A stretch of 10,805 nucleotides of DNA from Ignavibacteriaceae bacterium (GCA_026193755.1 JAPHUI010000417.1:1-10805); one strand, 5' to 3'; shown: positions 1-6,350, counted from the first letter of the stretch. The notes: a model not told the origin generated them from the sequence alone. Translations and numbers: made by a program.

Positions 1-1
1 A

Positions 2-1054
2 CAAAGTTTTCAACCGCTGGTAAACGTTCCGGGAAACCCCGGGCGGGGAACTCTTGCTGTTGGAGCAGATGGAGTATTGTATGCCGCGGGACTCTCTTTT
101 AATAATGGTCAGTTTGCATTTGCGAGATCAATAAATGCACCTGACTCGCAGGCAACACCTGTCTTTGAGTTCTCAACTCAGATTAATCTTGGCGGGCAGT
201 TTTCATCTTATGCCGGACCTAATCCGGACGGACTGCTTGGGCAAACAATTGTTGCATGTGATTATTCCGGTCAGTCAGGGGATAGCACTGTTTATGTACT
301 TTCCTCCGTGGATCCGCCGGGTGCAGATCCTCTCGATGTAAATTTCATTCAAAGCACAAACAGAGGTTTAAGCTGGAGTTCTCCGGTGCGAATCAATGAT
401 GATTCAGGAACTTCTGCTTGGCAATGGTTTGGAACAATGTCAGTCGCACCAAATGGTCGTATTGATGTTGTCTGGCTGGATACCCGCGACGATCCGGGCA
501 CTTATATGTCATCACTTTATTATTCCTTCTCCGAGGATAATGGACAAACCTGGTCACAGAACGAACGACTTAGTACAGCTTTTAATCCGCATGTTGGTTG
601 GCCGCAGCAGAATAAAATGGGTGACTATTTTGATATGATTTCCGATGAAGAAGGAGTCTCTCTTGCATGGGCAGGTACCTTTAACGGTGAGGAGGATATT
701 TATTATAGCAGGATTTCTCAAATGCCGGTGTCAATCAATAATGGGCAAGATAATAACCGGATCCCCAAAATATTTTCACTTTATCAAAACTATCCCAATC
801 CATTCAATCCAAGCACAAAAATAAAATTTACTATCCCGTCTGTCATTGCGAGAGAAACAAAGCAATCTCAACTGGTTACCCTAAAAATATATGATGTTTT
901 GGGAAACGAAATATCAACGTTAGTTAATGAAGAAAAAGCCGCCGGGAATTACGAAGTTGATTTCATTGCAGATGGTCTGCCAAGCGGAATTTATTTCTAC
1001 AAATTGCAGGCTGGCAGTTTTGTTGAAACCAAGAAGATGATTTTGCTAAAATGA
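2..1054 (+). CDS. Secreted sialidase-like beta-propeller protein with T9SS sorting domain, 5'-truncated by the window edge
   Basis: The frame is open from base 2 with no convincing start, so the gene begins left of the window; about 350 residues are visible. Two Asp-box-like motifs, STNRGLSW (about 353-376) and SEDNGQTW (about 530-553), and the phrase VVWLDTRDD fit a BNR/sialidase-type propeller. The family includes exo-sialidases, but also many non-enzymatic propellers, and no catalytic Arg triad can be assigned, so the substrate is unknown. From about 767 the protein has a type IX sorting domain: LYQNYPNPFNPST, then KIYDVLGNE, LPSGIYFYKL and a terminal ETKKMILLK. In known T9SS systems this domain directs export across the outer membrane and is then removed. 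A dispersed repeat is embedded in it at 841-870. The gene converges with the small minus-strand ORF at 1119-1286, sharing the hairpin at 1076-1100. Confidence 0.85.
   Translation, partial: QSFQPLVNVPGNPGRGTLAVGADGVLYAAGLSFNNGQFAFARSINAPDSQATPVFEFSTQINLGGQFSSYAGPNPDGLLGQTIVACDYSGQSGDSTVYVLSSVDPPGADPLDVNFIQSTNRGLSWSSPVRINDDSGTSAWQWFGTMSVAPNGRIDVVWLDTRDDPGTYMSSLYYSFSEDNGQTWSQNERLSTAFNPHVGWPQQNKMGDYFDMISDEEGVSLAWAGTFNGEEDIYYSRISQMPVSINNGQDNNRIPKIFSLYQNYPNPFNPSTKIKFTIPSVIARETKQSQLVTLKIYDVLGNEISTLVNEEKAAGNYEVDFIADGLPSGIYFYKLQAGSFVETKKMILLK
841..870 (+). repeat. Dispersed repeat translated in frame inside the T9SS sorting domain
   Basis: The 30 bases begin TGTCATTGCGAG and end AAGCAATCTCA. They resemble a dispersed repeat, TGTCATTGCGAG...GAAGCAATCTC, which I recall from many bacterial genomes. 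Here they encode VIARETKQSQ between IPS and LVTLKIYD. The homologous stretch of the second sorting domain in this window (8752 gene end) reads IPSQEFVTVKVYD, so the insertion adds several residues without breaking the frame. It falls between two predicted beta strands, where a loop could tolerate it. Confidence 0.6.
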
Positions 1055-1075
1055 TTTTGTATCAGCCTGGCAATT

Positions 1076-1100
1076 AAAAGGGCGAGTCACATGCTCGCCC
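1076..1100. terminator. Bidirectional hairpin between convergent genes
   Basis: GGGCGAG (1080-1086) pairs perfectly with CTCGCCC (1094-1100) around a 7-nt loop. AAAA lies just left of the stem, so on the minus strand the hairpin is followed by UUUUAAUU, a good intrinsic terminator for the ORF at 1119-1286. On the plus strand it follows the sialidase-like gene by 25 nt, but only a weak U-rich stretch comes after it. The stem bases match the GGGCGA/TCGCCC stem of the composite repeats, but the heptamer tail is absent. Confidence 0.7.
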
Positions 1101-1118
1101 CTAATATTTACGACATGA

Positions 1119-1286
1119 TCATTTCTTTATCGTAAATTTCTTTAAAACCTGATTATCTAATTTTTTTTTCTGTTCGACTACTTCCCTTACAATCTCATCT
1201 TCTGTAATAATACCTTTTCTAATCAGTAGATTGACTAGTGCCAGAATTTCAATTGTGTTATCTGCTTCTTTTTTTTCTGAAGCCAT
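1119..1286 (-). CDS. Small 55-residue helical protein, SHOCT-like
   Basis: Read on the minus strand, an ATG at 1286 opens a 55-codon frame ending in TGA (1121-1119). It is preceded by AAAGGAG with 9 nt to the ATG, a good ribosome binding site. The protein begins MASEKKEADNTIEILALVN and continues with LLIRKGIITEDEIVREV, then a Lys/Glu-rich end, KKFTIKK. The LLIRKGIITEDEI segment resembles the short 'KGIITEEEF' helical hairpin of SHOCT-type domains; that is resemblance only. There is no signal peptide or membrane segment, so it is probably cytoplasmic. An intrinsic terminator follows its stop (1100-1076). The strong binding site, terminator and protein-like composition argue for a real gene. 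Confidence 0.6.
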   Translation of the reverse strand: MASEKKEADNTIEILALVNLLIRKGIITEDEIVREVVEQKKKLDNQVLKKFTIKK

Positions 1287-1355
1287 TGCTGTTTACTCCT
1301 TTGTTTGATTTCGTATTTTTAAAATAGTTTTATTTCTTAATATAACAACTAAATC

Positions 1356-1458
1356 AAAAAACAACGCTGGCGTTGCTTAAGAAGAGCATTTGGACCTACG
1401 TACCATTTACTACTAACAAATTACTATTCACTACTCAATAACTCAGCCAATCTTTATA
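1356..1458 (+). repeat. Composite intergenic repeat R1 (diverged hairpin, heptamer tail, box)
   Basis: An A-run (1356-1361) and the hairpin CAACG-CTGG-CGTTG (1362-1375) form an intrinsic terminator when read on the minus strand, with six U after the stem. The hairpin differs in sequence from the GGGCGA type. The heptamer tail runs from 1407: TTACTAC, TAACAAA, TTACTAT, TCACTAC, TCAATAA, CTCAGCC, followed by AATCTTTATA, in register with the other copies. On the minus strand the box reads YYKDWLSY-stop, a diverged form of EYKDSLRY-stop. Confidence 0.6.
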
Positions 1459-1491
1459 GTAATAAATATACTAATTAGCTTTCTTAAGCAA
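1373..1491. repeat. Inverted repeat bracketing the R1 tail
   Basis: TTGCTTAAGAAGAGC (1373-1387) and GCTTTCTTAAGCAA (1478-1491) are inverted copies differing by one missing base. They enclose 90 nt that include the heptamer tail and box of R1. The arrangement could be the base of a long hairpin or the terminal repeats of a small non-autonomous element. No obvious target-site duplication is seen. Confidence 0.4.
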
Positions 1492-1595
1492 ACAAAGAAT
1501 CCCATTTGCTTGTCGATTACCAACAATCCCCAACAGCAATAATAGTTGCTTCTAACAAGTAAACCAATGATATTGTAGAAGTGATTTTTATTTTA

Positions 1596-1697
1596 CTTCG
1601 AGAGAGTACAAGTACAGCAACTTATTAGTTACTGGAAACTACAACCCCAATACTCTCCCGAAGCAGAGAAACAAACATCATTAAAATTGCAGGGAGA
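1596..1697 (+). promoter_or_regulatory. Structured 5' leader of the Vps62-like lipoprotein gene
   Basis: CTTCGAGAGAGTA (1596-1608) and TACTCTCCCGAAG (1651-1663) pair at 12 of 13 positions, with one A-C mismatch. The 42-nt interior contains a second small stem, TAGTT (1626-1630) with AACTA (1637-1641). The ribosome binding site AGGGAG (1691-1696) lies 28 nt after the outer stem. The fold could regulate translation or stabilise the mRNA. It matches no riboswitch class I recognise. Confidence 0.35.
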
Positions 1698-1701
1698 CCG
1701 C

Positions 1702-3267
1702 ATGAAAAACTTCAAAAAATTTTTTCCAACAACTATTTTTATTTTTTTACTCTTTCTCACTCTTATTATTGGATGTAAGGAAGATAGTCCTACCCAGTCG
1801 GAACCCCCAGCAACAGATGATTCAGCGGTACTTGTAAGTTGTTTAAGTGTGGCATTGGTAGATGGAGGGACACAGACCATATGTGTTAATGCTTGTGACA
1901 AGGATGGCAATCCTGAAAGTTTTACGGCAACAAGTGGGAATACTGGAATTGCATCAGTTGTAAAAGTAGATTCGACTTTTATAGTAACAGGTATTAGTTA
2001 TGGTTCCACAAAAATTACAGTAACTAGTAATTCTGGCAAGAGCAAAGAGATACCAGTTACAATTTATGATCCTCAGATATTAGAGACGGATGAATTGCTG
2101 ATTACGTTTTCTCAAGCATTTCAGTATCGCTGGAATGATATTGGCAGCGGTGGTGATTATAATGGATCTTTCTATCATCCGATAACAACTGATGGTTTTT
2201 TCCCTCTCGGATCGTTAGGTTTTAGGGAATATTACAACCCCAACGGTATTTGGGGAGTTATGGTAGTAAAAGCAAAACCTGGTTCAAATGCTTTGGCTCA
2301 TCCAACAGATTATATATTGGTTTATAATGATATAGGATCAGGGGCAAATGACGATGGTTCATTCTGGACTCCTGTGCCACCCGATGGTTATGTAGCAATG
2401 GGAACAGTCGCACAAAGTGGTTATAATAAGCCGAGTCTTACTGATGTTGTATGCGTGCGAGAAGATTTAACTGTTCCGGGCGAGGCAGGTGCATTCATCT
2501 GGATTGATCAGGGGACGGGTGCAAATATGTGGTTAGGTACCTGGCAAATTGAACCTCCTGTCGCCGGTCCTCATGAAAATGCGTATCTCCAAACCGGAAC
2601 TTTTGTTGGTTGGAAACATTGGAATCAACCGGACGTACATCCTGTAATGAATGTTCTTAATGTAAAATTACCAATGCTGGCAGAAACACCTTATCAGCAA
2701 TATGCACCCAGGTTAACTGGATTCGATCCACCGCCGGATGAAACCGTTCCAATCCTTGCACGCGAGATGCTTGTGCCCTGTACAATAGTCAGCGATCCTC
2801 TCTATGGTAATAACCAGATGTGGCGAGTAACCAACTCTCCGTTTTATCGCCTTGAACGACAGGTATTTTATAAGCTTCTGTACCACAATCATAACCAGAC
2901 TTCTATCACTCAGCATAACAGTTATACAAGAAGGTATGGTGTTACTTCAACTGAGAGTGAAGAATTTTGGAACGAAACCTCTATTTCAGTTACTGTTGAA
3001 GCAGGTATAAGTATAAAGATGTTTGAAGCAAAAGTTTCTACTACTATAAGTAAGTCTTTTGGTTATTCAACAATGACTTCCGTATCGGAGCTTGAAGAAA
3101 GTGAATATCAATCAGGAGTAGATGTATTGCCGGGGAAAGCAGTTGCTATATGGCAGAGATGGAACCGGTATGTTCTCAAGCGTCACAACGGAACATCTTT
3201 AGAACCCGTTAAAGCCTGGGAGTTTGGCATTAACAGTTTTATTACTGATGAATACCCGGATGAATAA
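1702..3267 (+). CDS. Lipoprotein with Ig-like, Vps62-like and possible aerolysin-like C-terminal regions
   Basis: The start is the ATG at 1702: AGGGAG lies 5 nt upstream and a lipoprotein signal follows, a hydrophobic stretch ending LIIGC with the lipidated Cys at residue 25. An upstream in-frame TTG (1687) is disfavoured because the binding site lies inside that extension. Residues about 43-123 look like a bacterial Ig-like (BIG2-type) domain. Residues about 142-300 carry three spaced motifs, WNDIGSGG, YNDIGSGA and WIDQGTGA; the second leads into DGSFWTPVPPDGYVAMG and CVREDLT, the hallmark of the Vps62 family. Residues about 375-510 are rich in alternating Ser/Thr with EAGISIKMFEAKVSTTISK and FGYST, resembling the strand region of aerolysin-type pore formers; this is pattern-based inference. 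The protein is 521 residues, presumably anchored in the outer membrane or inner membrane by lipid. Its function is unknown. It converges with the lipoprotein gene on the minus strand at 3404. Confidence 0.85.
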   Translation: MKNFKKFFPTTIFIFLLFLTLIIGCKEDSPTQSEPPATDDSAVLVSCLSVALVDGGTQTICVNACDKDGNPESFTATSGNTGIASVVKVDSTFIVTGISYGSTKITVTSNSGKSKEIPVTIYDPQILETDELLITFSQAFQYRWNDIGSGGDYNGSFYHPITTDGFFPLGSLGFREYYNPNGIWGVMVVKAKPGSNALAHPTDYILVYNDIGSGANDDGSFWTPVPPDGYVAMGTVAQSGYNKPSLTDVVCVREDLTVPGEAGAFIWIDQGTGANMWLGTWQIEPPVAGPHENAYLQTGTFVGWKHWNQPDVHPVMNVLNVKLPMLAETPYQQYAPRLTGFDPPPDETVPILAREMLVPCTIVSDPLYGNNQMWRVTNSPFYRLERQVFYKLLYHNHNQTSITQHNSYTRRYGVTSTESEEFWNETSISVTVEAGISIKMFEAKVSTTISKSFGYSTMTSVSELEESEYQSGVDVLPGKAVAIWQRWNRYVLKRHNGTSLEPVKAWEFGINSFITDEYPDE

Positions 3268-3280
3268 ATTTAATTAAATT

Positions 3281-3378
3281 AAAATTTAGGGCGGGCCCTA
3301 AACCCGCCCTTACTATTTACTACTAACTAATTACTATTCACTACTCAATACCCCAACGAATCTTTATACTCATTTGAT
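3281..3378 (+). repeat. Composite intergenic repeat R2 between convergent genes, with terminator hairpin
   Basis: The hairpin AGGGCGGG (3288-3295) with CCCGCCCT (3303-3310) has an 8-bp perfect stem and a 7-nt loop. It lies 20 nt after the stop at 3267 and can serve both converging genes. Six heptamers follow from 3310: TTACTAT, TTACTAC, TAACTAA, TTACTAT, TCACTAC, TCAATAC, then CCCAACG and AATCTTTATACTCATTTGAT. On the minus strand the box reads NEYKDSLGY-stop. TTTAGGG and CCCTAAA offer an alternative stem. Confidence 0.7.
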
Positions 3379-3403
3379 TTATTTTACAAACTTTACTGCC
3401 AGA

Positions 3404-4705
3404 TTAAGGCACAATAAATAACCCCATCAAATCTTCACTGGCAGAAAGAAGAGTCTGAACATTGGGTACAGCATCATCATCTGCGTATAATCTCCACTGA
3501 TAAATATTTCCCGATTGAAACTGGGTTAGTGCTGATCCATCAAAATTAAATTCTACACTGTTCCATTCTTTTGGAATTTGTGCGTGACGAATTTCACCGT
3601 TCGCCTTAAAGCCACCCCATATAAGTTCTCCATTTATATCTCTTACTTCTATAATATATTCCTTCGCTTGTGGATAAGCATTCCAGTGGAACGTCGGAAT
3701 CAATGAATCAGCAAGAGCCGGTGTAATATCGTTTGGCGGATTAGTTGGTGAGACAATAGTAATCGCTCCTGTTACACTGAAGTCCCTTACCTTGGAAGAG
3801 TCTCCTGCAAAGGAAACAAAGAGCGCTCCCGGATTTTTAAATATCCAGTCTGGGTCCATAACATACCCATCATTTTTATATGATGCCCATGCCACATACT
3901 CCCCCGCCGGGATATTGCTTATCGAATAATTTCTGCTGCTGTCAATAATGGTTGTTAATCCGTTGACCACCGTATATGATATCTTGTCAAGAAGGGAAAC
4001 GTCAACTATACCATTTCCTACTGCAAGAAAAGTTACTTTTCCGGTCAACGTTGAGCCTGTAATTTGACTAACAGCTATTTCAACTGTTGCTGATGTTGAG
4101 CCAGAAGTAAGAGTAACTTGAGGTTGGTTTGTTGATTGATAGCCCGACTTTATTGCATCCAACACATATGTACCGAAAGGAACATTGAACAGAACAAAAT
4201 ACCCTCCTGGACCTGAATATGTGTGATACTCTGAATTCAAACCTGAAGAAGTTGCAACAATTAAGAACCCGGAAAGCTGCGGATTAACTGTGCCATCAAT
4301 TTTTCCAAACGTGCCAGATAAAACACTCATATAGTACGTTTGCGTGGTAGTGTTCCCCGATGCAACAGAAAACGCAACAGGACTAACACTTCCTTCTGGC
4401 AATTCTTTAAAACCTTGTGCGGCTATTCTCACATAATAATTTCCTGAAAAGGATGCCTGAAAAGTGGCGATACCATCGCTTTCAGAAAATTCCTGACCTA
4501 CCGATTCTCCTGAGTTCGCATTATATAAAACAACGTTGGCGCCTGAAATTGCAGTAGAATCTGCTGCAGATTTTACTACTATTCTTATAACAGTGGGTGG
4601 AGTCGGTTCGGTGCTGTTATCATCGCTGCAATGGTAAAGACTTAATGTTAAAAAAATAATAGCAGGTAAGAAGTATTTTAGATTAAAAAATTTGTATCGC
4701 ATCAT
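3404..4705 (-). CDS. Lipoprotein with carboxypeptidase-regulatory-like repeats
   Basis: The start is the first ATG of the pair at 4705/4702, because AAAGGA lies 7 nt upstream and a lipoprotein signal follows at once, with lipobox LYHC and the lipidated Cys at residue 26. A longer frame to 4774 would put an extra hydrophilic stretch before the signal and is rejected. The 433-residue protein has a Ser/Thr/Pro linker, a carboxypeptidase-regulatory-like domain at about 38-127 (ISGANVVLY, SESDGIATFQA, YYVRIAAQGF), a second at about 133-213 (GTVNP, GGYFVLFNVPFGTYVLDAI), a third at about 219-313 (GKVTF, NYSISNIPAGEYVAWASY), and a fibronectin-III-like end from about 314 (PTFHWNAYPQAKEYIIEV, YQWRLYADD). 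Such domains bind protein or carbohydrate and are not enzymes by themselves. The protein is probably surface- or periplasm-exposed and its ligand is unknown. Its stop codon lies at the edge of repeat R2. Confidence 0.85.
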   Translation of the reverse strand: MMRYKFFNLKYFLPAIIFLTLSLYHCSDDNSTEPTPPTVIRIVVKSAADSTAISGANVVLYNANSGESVGQEFSESDGIATFQASFSGNYYVRIAAQGFKELPEGSVSPVAFSVASGNTTTQTYYMSVLSGTFGKIDGTVNPQLSGFLIVATSSGLNSEYHTYSGPGGYFVLFNVPFGTYVLDAIKSGYQSTNQPQVTLTSGSTSATVEIAVSQITGSTLTGKVTFLAVGNGIVDVSLLDKISYTVVNGLTTIIDSSRNYSISNIPAGEYVAWASYKNDGYVMDPDWIFKNPGALFVSFAGDSSKVRDFSVTGAITIVSPTNPPNDITPALADSLIPTFHWNAYPQAKEYIIEVRDINGELIWGGFKANGEIRHAQIPKEWNSVEFNFDGSALTQFQSGNIYQWRLYADDDAVPNVQTLLSASEDLMGLFIVP

Positions 4706-4875
4706 TGTTATATCCTTTAATAAATAAATCTTTGAAAGCACAAAAATCAAACCATATTTATAATAAATATACAATCAGATAGAGTACGAAAGCACAATTT
4801 GCGATCTGGAAACAAGTAAGTTTTGTCTGGTAGAGAGGATATTTTACAAGCAATAATTTTCCGTGGTTTGCTGTT

Positions 4876-4970
4876 AAAAAAGGCGAACCATCCATCCTGC
4901 CTGCCGGCAGGCAGGTCGCCATTACTATTAACTACTCAATACCTCAACGAATCTTTATACTCAATCAGAT
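4876..4970 (+). repeat. Composite intergenic repeat R3 with perfect 20-bp palindrome
   Basis: An A-run (4876-4881) is followed by a hairpin whose outer stem is GGCGA (4882-4886) with TCGCC (4916-4920) and whose tip is the perfect palindrome CCTGCCTGCCGGCAGGCAGG (4896-4915). The tail has only three heptamers, TTACTAT, TAACTAC, TCAATAC, then CTCAACG and AATCTTTATACTCAATCAGAT. Compared with R2 it lacks three whole units (21 bp). On the minus strand the box reads EYKDSLRY-stop, and the hairpin is followed by six U. No gene lies upstream of it on that strand within this gap. Confidence 0.75.
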
Positions 4971-5051
4971 GCACATCCTAAAGATAACATTTGAGCAAGT
5001 CTAGTAATACCGATTTTTTTATAAGTTTAGGTTCAAATTAATTGATGAACA

Positions 5052-5078
5052 TTGAAAAAAAATTTTGACTTTTATACT
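5052..5078 (+). promoter_or_regulatory. Possible promoter, TTGAAA-15-TATACT
   Basis: TTGAAA (5052-5057) and TATACT (5073-5078) are 15 nt apart. A nearly identical core, TTGAAA plus an A-run and TTTT with TAATAT at the same spacing, occurs at 6386-6412 upstream of another gene. The spacing is short for a classic sigma-70 site, and the site lies about 240 nt from the next start codon, so this is tentative. Confidence 0.25.
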
Positions 5079-5319
5079 AAATATGGTGAAGTTTCATTAA
5101 GAATCATGAAGCATATGAGGTAACTCGTTTAAAATGCTGGTAAGTAGAGACATATGTATAATCGTTGATGATAGTAACACAGAAGAAGTATCTGTAACAA
5201 AGAAAACACACTTTCAATCAACCCGCAGAAGCTATCACCTCTTATAAATAGATTTGGATTTATCCTTTACAGCTTATAAAAGCTAGTGAAGTATATTTAA
5301 AAATAAAATGGAGGGCTTT

Positions 5320-5706
5320 ATGAAACTCAGTGTTTTGTTTATCATCACTGCTATTATAGCAATTGTGTACGGTGTCGTATTTGTTATTATACCCGGACCT
5401 GTATATTCGATATATGGCATTGAATCAAACATGGTACTGGATTATATGGGACGGCTCTTTGGATCGGCACTCATCGCGGTCGGGTTAATCTCCTGGCAAT
5501 CAAGAAATGCAGCCGATTCCGATGCAAGGAAAGCCATTATTTTCTCATTCTTTATAGCTGATGGAATTGGATTTATAGTTGCACTGATTGGTCAATTAAA
5601 TGAAGTAGTAAACCCTGTTGGCTGGACAACAGTAGTAATTTACTTTATACTATCATTTGGTTTTGCATATTTCCAATTCTCAAAGCCAGGTTCAGCTGCG
5701 AGTTAA
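5320..5706 (+). CDS. Small four-helix integral membrane protein of unknown function
   Basis: The ATG at 5320 is preferred over the in-frame ATG at 5308, because GGAGGG (5309-5314) is a strong ribosome binding site that would lie inside the longer version. The 128-residue protein has four hydrophobic segments at about 4-26, 42-60, 73-92 and 104-121, separated by short loops, one with SRNAADSDARKAI. Length and pattern match small conserved bacterial membrane proteins of unknown function. I cannot assign a named family. Its last four residues (GSAAS) are polar. The first codons (MKLS) and leader closely match those of the gene at 7541. The nearest neighbour downstream is a sorting-domain remnant on the same strand. 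No strong terminator directly follows; only a weak GGGA/TCCC stem lies near 5730. Confidence 0.75.
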   Translation: MKLSVLFIITAIIAIVYGVVFVIIPGPVYSIYGIESNMVLDYMGRLFGSALIAVGLISWQSRNAADSDARKAIIFSFFIADGIGFIVALIGQLNEVVNPVGWTTVVIYFILSFGFAYFQFSKPGSAAS

Positions 5707-5757
5707 ATCCATACTTTGAAAGCGACTACTGGGAGAATTTCCCCTTTAAGTCAATAA

Positions 5758-5808
5758 GTCAGATCAAATGTTTTCATTGATACAAAGAAGATGATTCTGC
5801 TGAAGTAA
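5758..5808 (+). pseudogene. Remnant of a T9SS sorting domain C-terminus
   Basis: Sixteen codons after an in-frame stop (5755-5757) end in NVFIDTKKMILLK and a TAA at 5806-5808. This matches the last residues of the intact sorting domains in the window (ETKKMILLK and KTKKMILLK). No start codon, signal peptide or upstream domain is present, so only the tail of a former T9SS cargo gene survives. Confidence 0.65.
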
Positions 5809-5824
5809 CTCGTGTCAGTCACCG

Positions 5825-5852
5825 GGGTGTCACGGTCTTATCCGTGACACCC
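5825..5852. terminator. Perfect 11-bp hairpin downstream of the first YtxH gene
   Basis: GGGTGTCACGG (5825-5835) pairs perfectly with CCGTGACACCC (5842-5852) around TCTTAT. It lies just beyond the stop of the minus-strand YtxH gene. No U-run follows on either strand, so it may act as an RNA-stabilising hairpin or weak terminator. The second YtxH copy has a related hairpin (10244-10271), there followed by U residues. Confidence 0.55.
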
Positions 5853-5860
5853 GCTTAAAT

Positions 5861-6124
5861 TTACTGGGACTTTACAATCTTTTTAGCGTCTTCAACAATG
5901 CTGGAAACTTTTTTCTTACCATCGCGGTAAAGCCCTTCAGCTTTATCTTTTCCTGTTTCAATATATTCATGTGCATCCTCATAAAAATCTTCTGCTTTAT
6001 CTGATATTTTTCTTCTCAATTTCTTACCGCTGGTTGGTGCAAGCAGAAGAGCTGTAACTCCGGCTATAAAGCCTCCTACTAGTACTCCAAGAAAAAATCC
6101 ACCTGCTTTTTCATCGTTTTTCAT
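5861..6124 (-). CDS. YtxH domain protein, copy A
   Basis: The 87-residue protein starts at the ATG at 6124, with GGAG 7 nt upstream. Residues 8-30 form a Gly-rich membrane helix ending in LLLAPTSGKKLRRKI, the signature of the YtxH family (compare AP-x-SG-K-x-LR). The remainder is a charged amphipathic helix with alternating Lys, Glu and Asp. The family consists of small membrane-anchored proteins, some linked to general stress in Bacillus; a molecular role is not established. The protein differs from copy B (10278-10538) by seven mostly conservative substitutions (A7V, V14I, K35R, D42N, H52Q, L65V, D68E) and one extra C-terminal Gln. The promoter region is duplicated too. It is probably a single-gene transcript. 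Confidence 0.88.
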   Translation of the reverse strand: MKNDEKAGGFFLGVLVGGFIAGVTALLLAPTSGKKLRRKISDKAEDFYEDAHEYIETGKDKAEGLYRDGKKKVSSIVEDAKKIVKSQ

Positions 6125-6161
6125 AACAATACTCCATTATTGTGTAATTAATCTTTTACTT

Positions 6162-6189
6162 AATATATAAAGTAAGTTGAGAAAAGCAA
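6162..6189 (-). promoter_or_regulatory. Promoter of YtxH copy A
   Basis: On the minus strand, TTGCTT (6189-6184) and TATATT (6167-6162) are spaced by 16 nt, about 38 nt from the start codon. The same arrangement is conserved in copy B (10603-10576), while bases around it differ, which supports function. A 6+6 inverted repeat, CACTTG (6221-6226) and CAAGTG (6234-6239), lies upstream and is only half preserved in copy B. Confidence 0.55.
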
Positions 6190-6271
6190 GATAGAGAGTT
6201 TGTTGCTTTGTGCGGTTAATCACTTGTTTAAATCAAGTGGGTTACTTGTAGCAAATATTCAGAATGAAAAT

Positions 6272-6350
6272 AAAAGGGCAAACCACCCATCCTGCCTTCC
6301 GGCAGGCAGGTCGCCCATGCTATTTATAACAAACTCCTCAACATAAATCT
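6272..6350 (+). repeat. Composite intergenic repeat R4, diverged tail
   Basis: AAAA (6272-6275) precedes a hairpin with outer arms GGGC (6276-6279) and GCCC (6313-6316). Its inner palindrome, CCTGCCTTCC (6291-6300) with GGCAGGCAGG (6301-6310), has one mismatch. The tail units are strongly decayed (ATGCTAT, TTATAAC, AAACTCC, TCAACAT). It lies between the divergent genes at 6124 (minus) and 6475 (plus). Confidence 0.6.

Larger units (their letters stand above)
1287..1701. other. Divergent intergenic region with composite repeat R1 and a structured leader
   Basis: This 415-nt gap separates the minus-strand small ORF from the plus-strand lipoprotein. It contains a possible -10 (TATATT on the minus strand, 1344-1339) for the small ORF, repeat R1 (1356-1458), an inverted repeat flanking that tail (1373-1387 and 1478-1491), and the inverted repeat 1596-1663 in the leader of the lipoprotein gene. 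I see no further coding sequence in it. Confidence 0.6.
4706..5319. other. Divergent intergenic region, 614 nt, with R3 and a possible promoter
   Basis: It holds the leader of the minus-strand lipoprotein, with a direct repeat GAAAGCAC at 4734-4741 and 4788-4795, then composite repeat R3 (4876-4970), a possible promoter at 5052-5078, and a small stem AGCTT-ATAA-AAGCT (5271-5284) just before the membrane-protein gene. A 37-codon frame at 5134-5247 is not convincing as a gene. Confidence 0.5.

Noticed and set aside
1687..1701. TTG start for the Vps62-like lipoprotein
   Set aside because: The ribosome binding site lies inside this extension, and the lipoprotein signal begins properly at the ATG at 1702.
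3310..3351. Heptamer tail considered as a CRISPR array
   Set aside because: Units are 7 bp with no spacers of 25-45 nt, and no cas gene is near.
4706..4774. Longer start for the minus-strand lipoprotein
   Set aside because: It would put about 23 residues before the signal peptide; AAAGGA is placed for the ATG at 4705.
5134..5247. 37-codon plus-strand frame beginning MLVSRDICIIVDDSN
   Set aside because: The only purine-rich site (GAGGT) is 12 nt away, the composition is not clearly protein-like, and nothing suggests a family. It may be chance in an AT-rich leader.
6221..6239. Inverted repeat CACTTG/CAAGTG as an operator of YtxH copy A
   Set aside because: Only the left half is kept in copy B although the promoter is conserved, so operator function is not supported.
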